Program-made: the position numbers and the translations under genes
Part shown: one piece after another, positions 33,101 to 48,100 of the stretch
Layout: every line of letters starts with the position of its first letter
How positions within the stretch are numbered: the first letter of the stretch is position 1
Notes under the pieces: model-generated
The model's input: only the letters and a program-made list of their open reading frames with translations
What the model was told of the DNA's origin: nothing
Database searches by the model: none
DNA from: Centroberyx gerrardi
Lineage: Eukaryota; Chordata; Actinopteri; Beryciformes; Berycidae
DNA length: 64,000 nt
Direction: 5' to 3'
Assembly (NCBI RefSeq): GCF_048128805.1
Contig: NC_136005.1
Location: 4,721,852 to 4,785,851, forward strand

Positions 33101-36100
33101 TCCAGTCGACTTAAAAGTTTCCTGCCCTGGTCTGTTAAGATAGCATGGAACATGCAACTGATAATCTATCACATTTGTGAGATGCGCTTATGTTCAAAAT
33201 GCGAAGTTGTGCACATTTTTCATGGTCATCTGTAGAGCTGGGTACCATACGAATCTAAAACTTTACAGAATACAGAACTTTTCAGGACTGGCACTCGATG
33301 CCAGTTCTGAAACAATACTGTTTTTGATACCTTTCTTTGATGAATGAAGAGTGAATCATTTTTTGTATAATGTTTGCTTATGCTATCTGCTTTTCTAAAT
33401 ATAATCAGACAAAGTTCAGTTGATTGTCTTAGTGCAAATTTCTCTAAGCAAGAAGACAAGTTCTTATTTAAGAATACAATATTTTGAAGCGACTCCTAAA
33501 ACAGGTCCAGTATCAATATGTATATTGTTTTTTACACCCAGCCACATGTGATGTGCTAAAATCAGGGTTCCTACACATGTGTAGAAAGTGTAGAAAAGTA
33601 TGGAAAATGGATTTGATCATTTGCAGGTCTTTGCAGGACATTTGAGAATTGCATAAAATTGTCTGTAAAAGAAAGGGGAGGGGGACTGTCACTCCCAATA
33701 CACATATGATTATGGTTTTATGTAACAGTTCACCCACTGTCTTGTCATATATAGTGATATGTGTTGTGAATATTACCTCAGCCGTAGGGTGTAGTGGCCT
33801 AGCTGACAGTCCCATTACCCAGCCCATATCAGCTTACATCATATCCAACACTGAACAAAATCCAGTCGAGAAATCAAGGCCTGGAAAAAGTCTGGAGTTT
33901 TGCATTGGGCAGTGTGAAGGAAGCCTTCATAACATGAGCTTGATAAGAGCCAGTTTCTTTGTGTTTCCAGCTGCGGGTGAGGGAACATCCAGTCCACGGG
34001 CCGTACGTCGCTGAGCTCTCTGCGTAAGAAAACATTATTCTTTCCTGCCTTGTATCACTCCTCAATAAAGGGCAAACTAACAGTCTTGAATAGTGTGATT
34101 TGCAGAATTGCTCACTGTGTTTTTTTCTTTCTCCCACAGGAATGTGGTGAGCTCTTACAGTGACATCAAGGTAGGTTGAACCTGCTCTCAAGTTATTTTG
34201 CACATTTCCGTTTAGATCCACGGCATTTAGCTGATGCTGTTAAGCAGAGCGACTTTGAATGAGTGAGCGAGTTGGGGTTCAGTTTCTTATCCTAGTAAAC
34301 TTTGACACATTAACACATTACTGTTGCAGAGATCAAACCTGTGACTTTCCAATTATGGGATGCCCTCTGATCACCAGACCCCCCTGCCTCACATTAAAGT
34401 AATTATCCATGACATTTTGATATAACACAATGGTGATTCAACCTATTTCCAATTCATGGAAGCTTTTACATTTGCTGTTCTAAGCACACAGTGTCTGGTA
34501 GGTCTTTCAAGGGAAAAATCCTCTGCCGCACAGGAAGTGATGCGTTTTACGTTTCCGCCAGCAGCAACAGCAGTTTGTTTGGAATAAACAGAAGAAGAAC
34601 TGGGTAGTTAACATGAGCAGTGATAGCCAACAAGGCTGAACAGACAAAGAAAAGAGCGCCACCTACAGAAACTCAAACTTCATCAACAGAAAATCTAAGC
34701 TCCGCCCACACTGTTTGATTGACAGGTGATCTCTGGGAAGCGCAGTGCAGAAACACCACAGCAATGAGCGCCGAGCAACAAATATGTCTCTAAAGAACAA
34801 GAATCTCTCGTATTACCATGTAAAATATTTCCAGTAGGAGATTCAGTTATAATTCATGTTCTACCACTTCCCTTCCTCCAGGGTTGGCTGGAGCTCGGCA
34901 ACAAGCAGAGAGCCACAGCAGCCACAGGCATGAACGACAAGAGCTCCAGGTCTCACTCCGTCTTCACCTTGGTTATGACCCAGACCAAGGTATGGCCTCT
35001 TGCCGTGTGTGTGTGTGTGTGTGTGAGTGTGTATATATATGTATCCTGATCCACAACAAATAAATCAAATATTCACTGGTTAAAAGAAGGCTAAAATATT
35101 TATGAAACAGTCTGGAGCTGTCTTTTGAATTTGTGCTTTAATTTTTACGTCTCCACTCTACCACCAGAGTTGAGACATAAATTCACAAAAATCACTTCAT
35201 TTTTCTTCTAATACCCTGGGTATCCGGGCCTGTCATGTGTTTCCCTTTACTGGCACATATGTCTCATTTGTGTGTGTGTGTGTTTGTGTGCAGACAGAGT
35301 TTGTGGAGGGAGAGGAACATGACCACAGGATCACCAGCAGGATCAACCTGGTGGACCTGGCAGGCAGCGAGCGCTGTAACTCAGCCCAGACCAGCGGAGA
35401 CCGACTCAGGGTACACACACACACACATACAGACACACACACATACACTATGCTATTCTATACCAGTCTAGGGCTGGGTATCCAAAAATGACACCTGTCA
35501 GCACCGCAGCAGTTTTTGATATTGATTTTAAGGCATTAAAGGGCATCAGAAAAGATGTTGCATTGATTGAAATAGTGGATTCACACATTGAGATTTCATC
35601 AGGGGATCTGAGACTGTTTAGAAAAGTCCTTGATATGTACAAATGTATGGCAGGGGATGTTGAATTTGCTTTGTAGTATAATATTCTTGCAATGACATAT
35701 GTGTCTAAAAAGTCTTGTCTCAAGACTGGTATTGAATTTGAAGCATGTCAGCGATTCTGATTACACCAGGGATCCCAGTAATATGCAATGAAAGTTACAT
35801 ATTTCTAAATACATTTTGGACACACTCGTAATTGCTGGAAATGCTTGGCATTCTACTAGGCTAAGTGTTTAATCATGAACCTCTTGTTGCCTTGATTATG
35901 AAAGGCAGCGATACCAGAGAAATAATTTATATTGTTGTAATCACAATGTGGAGCATTATTAAAGATGACTAAGTTGCTTATAGAAGGTTGAGAATAACTC
36001 CAGCAGTGCAGTTGTTAACATTTCACAAAGCAACATATACACTTTTGCATATAGATCTTGCATAGTGACATTTTTGTATGTATTTTAGCCTTCTAAATAT

Positions 36101-39100
36101 CTCACCTGTTAGATGCTAAGATGGTGGTAGTCTTTTCATTCTTTACACATTGTTGGCATGGTGGGTTGTCATGTGCAGTTATCCTGTTTTGTTGTGCAAT
36201 CAAAAGCAGGCAGCTCCATGAGTGATTGTGGCCTTTCCCTCCTGTATCTGTCACTGTAGGAGGGCGCTAGCATCAACAAGTCCCTGCTCACCCTGGGGAA
36301 GGTGATCTCTGCCCTGTCAGAACAGGCTCAGACCAGGAAGAAGGTCTTCATACCCTACAGAGAGTCTGTCCTCACATGGTGAGAGAACAGTATGATTGTA
36401 TGCATCTAGCAGAAGTTGTAGAAGACCCAATTTATACTGCAGGCTTGCTGAAATGTTGCTGCACAGTTGCTCTAACCCTAGGAGGAGCAAGTTTCACTCG
36501 TTTTAGCCATTTGGAATGGTCTGATAATTAGTTGAGACACTGGAGTTTTGGTTTTACTGTATAACATTTAAGAAAGACTCTCGATGGTTAACGTATCTTG
36601 AAATTTTGGTTCTAGAAGTTGTGAACGGGAATACAAATCTCCACGATGACAGATTCCCATCCGTTGACACCTGTTTGCCTCCCTCAGGCTGTTGAAAGAG
36701 AGTCTGGGCGGCAACTCCAAGACGGCCATGATCGCCACGCTGAGCCCGGCGGGCAGCAACGTGGAGGAGAGCCTGAGCACCCTGCGCTACGCCCAGCAGG
36801 CCCGCATGATCATCAACCTGGCCAAGGTCAACGAGGACACCAACGCCAAGCTCATCAGAGGTCAGACACTGTAACACGTTTGGTCCTGTCTTGGCTTATT
36901 ATTTGCTTTAGCAAAATGCTCCTGGATAGCTTGACAGAGCCGAACAACAACATGGTTGGGATCTTCACATCTTCACAATCACCCCTTGATTCAACTGTAC
37001 TTGTCGCCCATACAATGCCTGGTCTCTACGGCACTATATTCTCTAAACACACCTGTCTAGATTAATATAGTGTAACGCATACCAAGTCGTTACTGAAGAG
37101 ACTTAAAGCTTACTGGTCGAACGATAGACTGGGAGTAGAACTCAATACATGTTGCTGTAACTCCATCTCAGTAAAATAAGGAGCGCCACCCAGTGATGTA
37201 ATCTGTTACTGCAACTAAATAATGTTCCAAAAGCACAGTAGGCTTATTTCTTACAGTTACAACACTCACAACTTCCAAGTTCAAAAAGTAGAGAGCTCGA
37301 TCGGAGTTAATTGGAGGCAGTGGGGAGACGTTTGGATTAAAGCTGCAATATGCAAATTTTATAACCTTTTAAAATAACAAATAAATAGGCTACATAGGAT
37401 ATATTATACATTATCATTCTGTGTCTGTCTCTGACCCTGTGCGCATATGCCTAAATCCCCCCTTTTGCCTGTAAATAGCTTTTCAATGATGGTTGATGTT
37501 GTTTTGGGGTGGATACCATTTGCTGTGGGCGTGGCCAGCAACGACAATTAAGGAAAATTGTAAGAAAAGAAAAAACATTGAATCTAAACTTGTAGCAGAC
37601 AAGGCCCGTTCAAAAAGATGGTGAACATCAGCATTGTTTTTCCACGTTGACGATATCTGAAGGAAGGCCTGAGAGTGACAGAGCTAGCTTGTATACTGCT
37701 AGACGGCTAGGATGCTAGTCAGTTTGCTACGTTTCCTACGTAACCAGCTTGCAGTGCTAGATTATAGTTCAATGTTGGGGCGTGAACTTTACCAACTGTG
37801 GGGGGAGGAGAGCTCATGGTTTCATATTGCAGCTTTAAGAGAGAGAATTATGTTTTTTCACTGCACCTGTGTATGTAGTACAGTGTGTTTTGCTCACAGT
37901 TTGGGTCTTTGTGGGTGTGACAGTGGTGTGACGGTACAGCACCCAGACATAATGAGGCACTGGCACACTTTCACATGCTGAAGTGCTGGCAGGGTTACAT
38001 GGCTGGTTTCTGCATTCTGCTGTCCTACACAAACAGCACCACACCTGCTCAGTAGTCCAGTGGAAAACCAAACAGAGCTATTCTGTGCCAGTACCACAGT
38101 AGAGCCAGCACAGGTACAGAGCGGTATTTGTGCCGTGGAAAAACCTTGTAGTGCAAAATCTTGTTTCAAAGCAACACATCACATCCCTGTATGACCCCTC
38201 TGGCCTGTGTGATATTCCTTAACCTACACCCCTCTATTATAGCTCAATTATATGTGTACACAATCAAAGTCCTTTTTTCATTCACACTCTCTCTGTCTTG
38301 GTTGTCTGTATGTTTGCTTTTTCGTTTTTCGTCTGCCTCTCTTTCCCTCTCCGTCTCACTCTATCTCTGTGTGCATGTGTCTCCCTCTCTTTCTGTTTAT
38401 GTGTCTCTCTCTCTCTCCCTCCGTCTCTCTCACATATCCTCCCGTCCGCCTATCTATCCATCACCGGCTTATTCACCACCCAGTTCAATTAAGGCCTGGC
38501 CCTAACCTTGCCTCCGGGCCATATTTATGCACTGTCAGCTGCACATGGCGGCTAACTGTCATGCAAGTATTATTTTTCATAAGGAGATCGCGCTGCCGTT
38601 CGCCTCTTTAAGCACTAAGGGGAGCTCTTGCTGTGGATTTGACTGTCCTCTCACATCACCTGTCAGCGTGAGATGCTCAAAGTATGTGCGAGTCAAAAAT
38701 TCACATATCAGGTCAATGCTGCTCAATAAATCGTCTTCAATAGGCCGTGTTGTTTGGAAGGTCAATGGCCCAATGGAAATATTTCTGCACCTTCTTTTAA
38801 AGTCACTTCTTAAAACGCACTTTTTTAGGCTCGCTTTTATATAACTGTTCTTTCTGTGTGAATTATGTCTCATTGCTGTAATTTAATTTTTCCTATTTTG
38901 CCTTTTTTCCTCCTATTTCATATTCATTGGCATTCATTTCTAGTTGTTTTATTCATTGTTTTGTAATATATTTACGTTTTTAACTTTCCCTACAATGAAG
39001 ACATTTAACTTTGCTTTTTTAAAAGTGATATCCATTTTGTTGTTTATTATTTTAGCTGTATTGATAGCATTTTGGATAATAGTGTGTGTGTGTGTGTGTG

Positions 39101-42100
39101 TGTGTGTGTCCAGAGCTGAAGGCGGAGGTGGAGAAGCTGCGGGCGGCCCAGATGAGCTCCCAGGGCGTCGAACCGGAGCGGGTCAGGCTGTTCCAGCAGG
39201 AGATCGCCGGCCTGAAGAGCAAACTGAGCCAGCAGGAGAGAGAGATGGTCGAGGCCCACCGGTCAGCAACACTGCAAACATTATGACATTCTTCATTTGT
39301 ATAACCAGCTGGTCCCACTGAGATTATGAACCTTTTCAAGAGGCTCTAAGAGAAAGCTTTAGTTTATTTGCACAAGTATAAAACCTAGTAGCAAAGTGAT
39401 TCTTCATATTCCCATAATTTTTTCTACTCATTTCTTCACATTTTCTGTGGTTTTACCCCTCTCCTCACATGTTATGATATTTGTGAGTGTGAAGAATAAT
39501 GTTCATCTATAGAGTGATATGGCATAGTTAGTCGGGGCAAGATGATATCAGTGTAAATCATACTTGGTACCAAAATATGCAAATCAAATAAAGAAATTAA
39601 GGTCTGGAAAAAGTATGAACTTTTGAAATTGGAATTGCGCAGGAACGCTGTTGGCTAAACAAAGCATAGACAGCTCTTTGTTGACTCTTTGTTGACCCTT
39701 GTTGCTAACCACAAAGAGGTAATCTGTTTTGATAGTTTGAAATCTCTGATTGGAGTTTGGTGTGCAAGTGCCATTTGGCTGATTTCTTTTTTTTTATTTA
39801 TTTATTTTTTCTCAATTTCAGACAGTAGGAAAGTTGAGAGGGGGCTGAGTAGGGGAGATGCAGCAGAGAGGATCCTGGCAGGATTTGATCTTTAAGTGCA
39901 TGTCTGGTTCCAGAGGTCTTAATTTAACCACTACACCATCATGGGCCAGTTACATTGAGCTTTCGTTGTCTTCTATTTTTCAGGGCTTGGAGAGAGAAGC
40001 TGGAACAAGCAGAGATTCGCAAACGTGAGGAGACCAAAGAGCTGCAGGTGATTTGGATTTGAAAGATTTCAGCATCTTTTTCCACTCTGTTTTTTAACTC
40101 CCATTTACCTTAGATTTACATTGTCAGTGTTTAGCTCAGGCTCTCATCCAAAGTGACTTACAGTAAAGTGCAATAAGCTTAAACTCCCACATCACCAACA
40201 TTACAAGCAATCAATAGTTAAGGGTGCAAGTGTCAAAGTAACAGTGCCCCGAAACAGCTGTGTCCCTAGAATAATCATGTATGTTAGACAAGAGAAAAAA
40301 AGATCTGTTTATCTCTGAACATTTCCTGCTCTGTGTGTCTTCCAGAAAGCAGGCGTGACGTTCAAAGTGGACAACCGTCTTCCCAACCTGGTGAACCTGA
40401 ACGAGGATCCGCAGCTGTCTGAGATGCTGCTCTACATGATCAAGGAGGGCCAGACCCGAGTGGGCAAGCACAAGTCTGAGTCCGCCCACGACATCCAGCT
40501 GGCAGGAGCGCTCATCGCTGACCAGCACTGGTGAGGACCGCTGAGGGGGGCGCGGCAAGGGGAAGATAGACAGATAGTTATATTTTGTTCAGTTGTGTAA
40601 ATTATATATAGTCTGTGTATCGTATTGGCAGTCGTTCCACTGTGCTTATTCTCTTTTGCTCTAAAACACAACAAGGTGTCATACTAATGCTTAGAATTGA
40701 TGTGTTTGACATTTGATTTATATAACTCTAGTTTGAATTGAGGGTTAGTGAAATGAGAATTGAGGCTGCAGGATTATGGCTAAAATGATAAGCACAAGTA
40801 TTTTGCTAGCTTCATTATTAATCCCGATTAATATTCTCTATAATTTGAGGAACACAGTTATTTTACTTCACTTTTTCATCTATCAACATCTTAATTATTT
40901 TCAGCTACAGCAGACATTCGAAATTAAATGTTTCCCTAATGCCGATATGCCAATATCATGCAATTATTAATTGTGGAAACTAAAATTGCCGTACACACAT
41001 ATACACATTTCATTGCACAGCCCTAAATGGAATTTCAAAATAAAACAAACATACACACATTTGGTGCCTTACACTACCTCAAGCCCATACATTTCTTTAG
41101 CATCGATGGCCCTAGTGGGAACTGAATACCTAAAATTGGCAATATTGGTTCCATGTCCTGACAACAGGACCACTAGCTATATGAGAATTTAGGAAGGATA
41201 TTACATTAGCATGGTAAAATCTTCTCATGTCATTTTCATGCCTGGTTCAATTAAAAAGGTGTGTGCTTGGGGTTTTTCAGTGTCATATCCAACATCAAGG
41301 GAACTGTCAGCATCACTCCCATGGAAAACGCCAAGACCTTTGTTAATGGGAACCTGATCTCTGAATCCACTGTCCTGCACCATGTACGTACAGAAAAAAG
41401 ATCTTCTAACATCACTGAGGTTTAGCGTCGCATTATACTATGAACTAACGCGTAGTCAAATTTTATAATCAAAATTTACAATTTGCTTTTTCTTTCTTTT
41501 TTGTCTCTATTTGTCAGTTGTTCTCAGTTAAACATGCATAATGAACCTGTTTGTTGAAAGCAGTTTATGAATGAATTTAACATAATTTGTCCGTGTTTGA
41601 TGCTGTGTCTGTGGTTTCCAGGGCGACAGGGTGATTCTGGGCGGAGACCACTACTTCCGCTTCAACCATCCGGCAGAGGTGCAGTCTGGGAAGCGGGTGT
41701 CGTGCTGGACGGGCTCCGGTGACGGCCACAAGGACTTTGAATTTGCCAAAAATGAGCTGCTCTCCGCTCAAAGAGCACAGTGAGTGCAAAGGACCATTCA
41801 AGCACAAGGATTTTCTTTTTTCTTTTTCCTTTTCAAAGCTATTTCAATTGGTTAGAGCTTGACAGGAGGTCAGGAGCTCACAAGGTTGCTACAATGTTCT
41901 ATTAAAATTTCAAAGGACTTTTTTAAGTTGCTCTGTGTTTTGAGTTATGAACTCCCAAGATGTAGGAAATTGCAATCCTGCGAAGTCATTGTCTTATCGA
42001 TATGTATCCAAATTAAACATCTAGAAATCTTTAAAAATAGAGGTTGAATAAAGATATGAGAACATAACTGTCTGTAAAATTCTCTCAACACTTCTGGCAT

Positions 42101-45100
42101 TGCAATTCACTAATGTCAGAGGATCGCATTTTCATAACTCAAAATTCAGTGAAGGAAAAAAACGATCCTAGGAGTTTTTCAAAAATGTAATTTTTTAGAG
42201 CAATATCTACTTTTGCAGAATAACAACCTTTAAGTCAATTTCGGTGGCGTTCCCCTTAAATCCACGTTTGTGTGTCCCAGGCTGGAGGCGGAGATTGAAG
42301 AGGCCCATGTGAAGGCTAAAGAGGAGATGATGCAGGGAATCCAGATGGCCAAGGAGGTCGCCCAGAAGGAGCTGTCAGACCAGAAGGCCCTCTATGAGGA
42401 CCGGATCCGAGTCCTGGAGAGAGAGCTGGTACACAAAACCATCACTTCTTTTTTTGAGAAAGCATTCTACCTTTTCTCCCTGGCCTCTTATGTCTTTACC
42501 TATCACTTCTCCACCATTCATGATCATTTTAGGGGCACAGGAATATAGAGCTGCAACGATTAATCGATTAATCAATTAGTTGTCAACTATTAAATTAATC
42601 GCCAACTATTTTGATAATCAATTAATCGGTTTGAGTAATTTTTTAAGAAAAATAAGTCAAAATTCTCTGATTCCAGCTTCTTAAATGTGAATATTTTCTG
42701 GTTTCTTTACTCCTCTATGACAGTAAACTGAATATCTTTGGGTTGTGGACAAAACAAGACATTTGAGGACGTCATCTTGGGCTTTGGGAAACACTGATCG
42801 ACATTTTTCACCATTTTCTGACATTTTATAGACCAAACAACTAATCGATTAATCGAGGAAATAATCGACAGATTAATCGACAATGAAAATAATCGTTAGT
42901 TGCAGCCCTACAGGAATATTTAATGATATCTGTTCTCAAGGCACCATAGTTCTGACCGCTGCACTCTGTAAATTCATCTGGATAAGGGTGTCAGCTAATT
43001 GACTAAAATGTAAGTGGAAAAATCCAAATTTAATTAACCCGCCAGTCCTTTTTTTTTTTTTTTTTCCATCTCTGAAGCCTGTTGTCTACAGTGATCCCCA
43101 GAGAATTTGTGACCAAAAAACGTAATAATACCAAAATACTGTTCGTTCACTTTTTTGTGAATAAGCAGCTATAAAACTGTCCATCTTTATATGTAGCTGT
43201 ACTGCATGCAAAGCTTTTTGAATGCACACAGCTATAGTTGAATGGTGTGTACATGTATTGCGAAGGTACAGTCTGCTGTACTTAGTAGGTCTTGCACTTT
43301 ATGTGAGGTCCTGTTGACCTTATACCATGTATGTTAATATGTACCGTGAAACTGGGATAATTCCTGTACAGTTTTTTTTTTTAGGCGACATATTATAAAT
43401 CTCTTCAAAAGTCTCTGCAAAGTTTATTGATGTTGTCTCTTATGTTTTTTAGCATCATATTTTATCACCGATGACTGTTTTTAATGATTCAGCTTCTATG
43501 TTTTATCACTATGCAATTACACTTAAACAATTATTGTACTTGGCAGTTAATGTGATTCTGCCCTCATCCCCAGGAGGAGGAGAACGAGCGGAAGCATCTC
43601 CAGCAGCTGGACCAGCGGAGAGTGGCCAGCCAGATGGCAGAGCTGAAGATGGCCAAGCTGGGGCTGGAGCAGGAGGTGGACACCCACAAGAAACGCCTCC
43701 GCCTGCACATGGAGGCCCAGGTCAGCACCCACAGCAATACCAGGGAATATGATGTTTCCTCTCCAGGTCTGGAAAGTCTGGAAAAGATGATTGTTTTAAG
43801 TTCCTGGAAAGGTTTTGGAAGGCTTTGGGAAATGTTGTTGACTCTCAATACACTTCATTCACTGACAGACCCGCCATCATTGTAAAGAATAATCTTCAGC
43901 TATATCATGATATGACCTAGTTAATAGTCATGATATTGCCCAGCCACTATCAGTGTTCATCATATTTAACTCTACCCCACTATTCTCAAATCCCATCAAG
44001 AAATTAAAATCTGGAAATTGTATGAAATTTAGCAATAGAAAATCTGGAGGAACCATGCATCTGGCATCTAAGCATTTTCAAAAATGAGTTATTCACATAA
44101 TCTTGCTATACAGACAGATCTTTACCTGTAAGTGAGGTCAGAGGTTAGGTTTTTTTTAGTTTCATGTGTAAAAAATGTGAATTAAAAAAGTTTAATTCCT
44201 CCCTTGAACTTGGAAATGTACAGTTCTATGTCAGGGGGACTGCTGGGTCAACAGACTAAAATAACTTAATTCAATTTGTTGAACGGTGCAAAAACAACAC
44301 ATTGCCACAACACATTCCCTCAACTCCCATCCTCTCCTTTAAATCTTTCCCCACTTAGTAAAAGTAAAGAGATGTCAAGGAAAACTTAAAGAAATAAAAG
44401 CCACCTTTATCAAACAAGAACATTTTATGTAAAAATATATTGAATAAATGTGATAATTTCCTGGTCTCTAAAGGTGTGGAAAATATGGAATTTGAAAACA
44501 GAAAATTATGTAGAAACCCTTTTCCTTGCATGTTATTTCAATCAGCAATTACCATTTTTCCGCATCTTGATCCTCGGAACTGCGCTAACGGTAAAGCTGG
44601 ATTATTCCAATGACCATAAATGACTTCTTCGCCTCCATTTGCTCATCCTCATGATTCCTGATGATCTAAAAGGACCTTGAGAGATTTAAGCAAATGTAGT
44701 GACAGCCCATTTCATGTATAAGTGGTCAGTCACTGGGGAAGGTATTTTTAGGCAGGAGCGGTGTTTTGGCCTGCTGATCTCCTGTCTGATGATTTTTAAT
44801 ATCGTGTGCATTACCATGATGCAATCCAGGCGATGGAGGACCACCGTGTGCGTCAGGCAAGGATTGTTGAAGCCCTGGAGGCGGAGAAGAGGAAGATCGG
44901 CAAAGACCTGGAGGAGATGCAGCAGAAAAGGGCTTTGAGGGAAAACCGCACTCCCAGAAACGGTGAGCGCTTCCAAGTCGGTATCGAGCGCATAGCGGAG
45001 TTATGAATCATAAAGAACATTCAGGCCATATAAAATGGTATTTTGAAATGAATCTATGTTTGTTTTATCCTGTTTGGAGTACCAGGTGGGTGGCCAGGAA

Positions 45101-48100
45101 GGCTAGACTATATTTGAAAGTTGATTTAGTATAATTTTCTGCAATTGATAACTTATCTGACAATACCCGGATTGTCCATATTCTGTAAACCCCACCCGTC
45201 TGGTGTTTCCCAGTTAGGTTAAAATAAAGGATTATTTGCAAATGCTCTCTGACCCGGGGCTGTTGGCTGAGGTGGAGCTAATGATGTGTTTCATTTCTGT
45301 ATTGTAGTCCCTCCACAGTGGGATGCCATGAAGCTGTCCTTGATGATTGAGGAGGCCAACAAGATCAGTGCCAAGCTGAGGAAAAACACAGTCTTCAGCA
45401 GGTATGAAATACGCAATATCGGGCCATCATGTTACATTCAGTATGATTTTATTTATTTAACAGTTTAAAAAACACATGAAGTATGAATGAAATCATTGAG
45501 GATGTCACATTAACTGAGATTTATTTGCACTGTGGTTCTCAGGACATAAAGATGTCAAGGTGCTCCAGGCAGAATACATTCAATATTAGTAATAATGTGT
45601 GAAATTACACTAACAACGAAGTACAATCACAACACATGAATACAACATTTTCAATATGATGCCGGTGAAGTGTGGACACAAGGGCAGGACTGTCCAGGAG
45701 CCATTTTGTATGACAGGATACTGTCTAAAGCAGGGGGTTCCCCAACTTTTTTGTCAGGTGAACCCATATTGCAGTCTATCAGTATCTTTGAGTCAAATTT
45801 AAAATGCATGGGAATGTTGCATATTTCATGGGTGGGGAGCTAATTTTTCATTTTTAATGTCAGTCTGACATTATTGCCATTTCGGTTTGGTGATTCTTCT
45901 TCTCTATTTCACATGGGCTCCTGTTCTCAAGGTTGGCAAATCTTGGCATAAAACAATTTAGAAGTTTTATTTCCCAAAACACTGTATTTCAGAAGAAAAT
46001 CGTTAAGAAAAATCAAAGAAAATTAAAGATCCTCATTCATTATGTCTAAAATCTGCAAAAGTAATATCTGGGGTTTTTTTTTCAAGCAAGGACTGAAAAT
46101 ACCTGCTATATTTTTTCTGCTCTCATTATTTTTTGTAAGAGTAGGTGTCACTCTATTTTGCAATGGCAGATATCTTATTTTGGAACAAGGCTTTTCTTCA
46201 ACTGCAGTTGTATTTCAAGCTTGCCAATATAAATGCATTTGCACTTTGGAATTAACTCTTGACTCTCCTCTGTTTTAGACACGAAAGCTCCGACAAAGAG
46301 AACCTGGAGCAAGATGGTGAGCTGCAGGTCCGGGTCCAAAACACAAAGCTGGGCATCTCCACCTTCTGGAGCCTGGACAAGTTCCAGAACAACATGGCTG
46401 CCATGAGGGAGCTGGACCAGGTTAGCCTAAGATCAATACTACACATAGAATATGCTGATGTAAAAATACACCTGTCTTCTTATCAGTGCAAATCACAAAG
46501 TGAGGCTGCAACAGAGAACAGCATCCCATCCCCTCTAATTGAGATCCTGTAAATTTGCCCTGTTTTCCCAAATTAAATTCTGGTGTGCTGTACTGACACT
46601 TCTCCGCCCATGGGAACAGACAAGTTGGAACATAAGAGTGAGATACAAACTGTCTCCTAAATTTCTCCAAATGTCTCCTAAAGTTACCTCTCGCTGCCCT
46701 TTGGAGTCACCAACATGAAAATTTGCCTAGTGTAGCCTTAAATTTAAGTAAAACCAAGGATGTCACAAAGTCAGAGACTTATTCCCATTGTGGTTCTCAT
46801 GATGTAAAGATGGCAGGTTAATTGAATCGTATAACATTTACAAAGTACAAACATAATTTGTAGATAATTTGGAACTCTGTGTTTACTGGCTTGTTTAGGG
46901 TTGATTTGATCGGTATGCTAATAAGTTATATTGCCTGTTGAACTAGAGCCAAGCACAGCCTGTCTTGTTCCCCCATTCTGCATATGCAGAGTCTGACGTA
47001 CGCTCCAGTGCAATTTCCAATTTCCCAAGCGTTTGACCTCATTTACAGGCCAATATGGCTTGTTTTATGCCTGACAGAGGGGCGCTTTTCTCATTAAGTT
47101 GAGTAAATGAGAGTGGGATAGTCAGCAGTATTTTACCCTCCGCAGGGGGATCCCGCCTCTAAAGATGACGATGTGTTTTACGACCCTGATGATGAGTGGG
47201 AGCAAGATCTATCGGCCTCCTCTGCTTCCTCCTCCTCCTCCTTCTCACGCCGAAGGTAATTATCCAGCTCTTCTTCTTCTCTATCCATCCATCCATCTTT
47301 CCTTCCTTCCATCTATATTTACATTATATTTTAGGGATTTAGCTGACGTTCTTATCCAGTTATTTGCAGTGTGTGAGCAAGCAAGTGTTCAGTGTTTTGC
47401 TCAAAGACACCTGAAAGGGTCACATGGCTGGGGATTAAACCTGTGACCTTTCAAGCACAGGAAGGTCTCTCGAAGCTCTTGTCCACCCTGCTGTCAAAGG
47501 CTTGGATGGACAGTGTTTACACCTAATGTAGAGCTCAAACCCAAAACCCTGAGACTGAGCTCACGGCTTCTGGCATTCCTTTAATGTGAACAATGTGTCA
47601 GGCAAAAGGATGAATATGGAAAGTCCAAAGGCTTTTGGATGGAACATGGAAAATCATCTTTGTCAAACATTTTGGAAGATTTTGGTTATTTTCACAAAGT
47701 CCTCCTATTTATATTTCCACTGGTGTGATTTACAGCCTGGCACATATTTGGACATTCAACACATCCTTTTTTCTCTCTTCTGAAAAGTTGACATGAAGTT
47801 GCTACCCACAGAATATTTCCCTCCGCTTTTTTTCCTCATCTGTTTAATAATTTCATTTGCACGAAGGCCAGGCCAAGAGTTTAGAAAGGGAAAGGGCAGC
47901 AAGGGTTCCTGTGTTTCCCACTCTACGACTCCTAACCCAAACACACACACACACACACTCTGCAACCATGGTACAAACATCATGAGGAACCCCCAATGTT
48001 TTCCCATCACCCTGTTATTATTCTTGTCAAGCATGTTTCTGGTGCTCCTGGTGGAGCCTGGGCGAGCAGCGGACCCAGCCAAATGAAACATGGCACAGGC

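Noticed and set aside
37835..38170. Possible exon in KIF14 intron 10 (readings of 78-91 residues on the minus strand)
   Set aside because: Exon 10 joins exon 11 in phase without it and the stretch shows no kinesin sequence.
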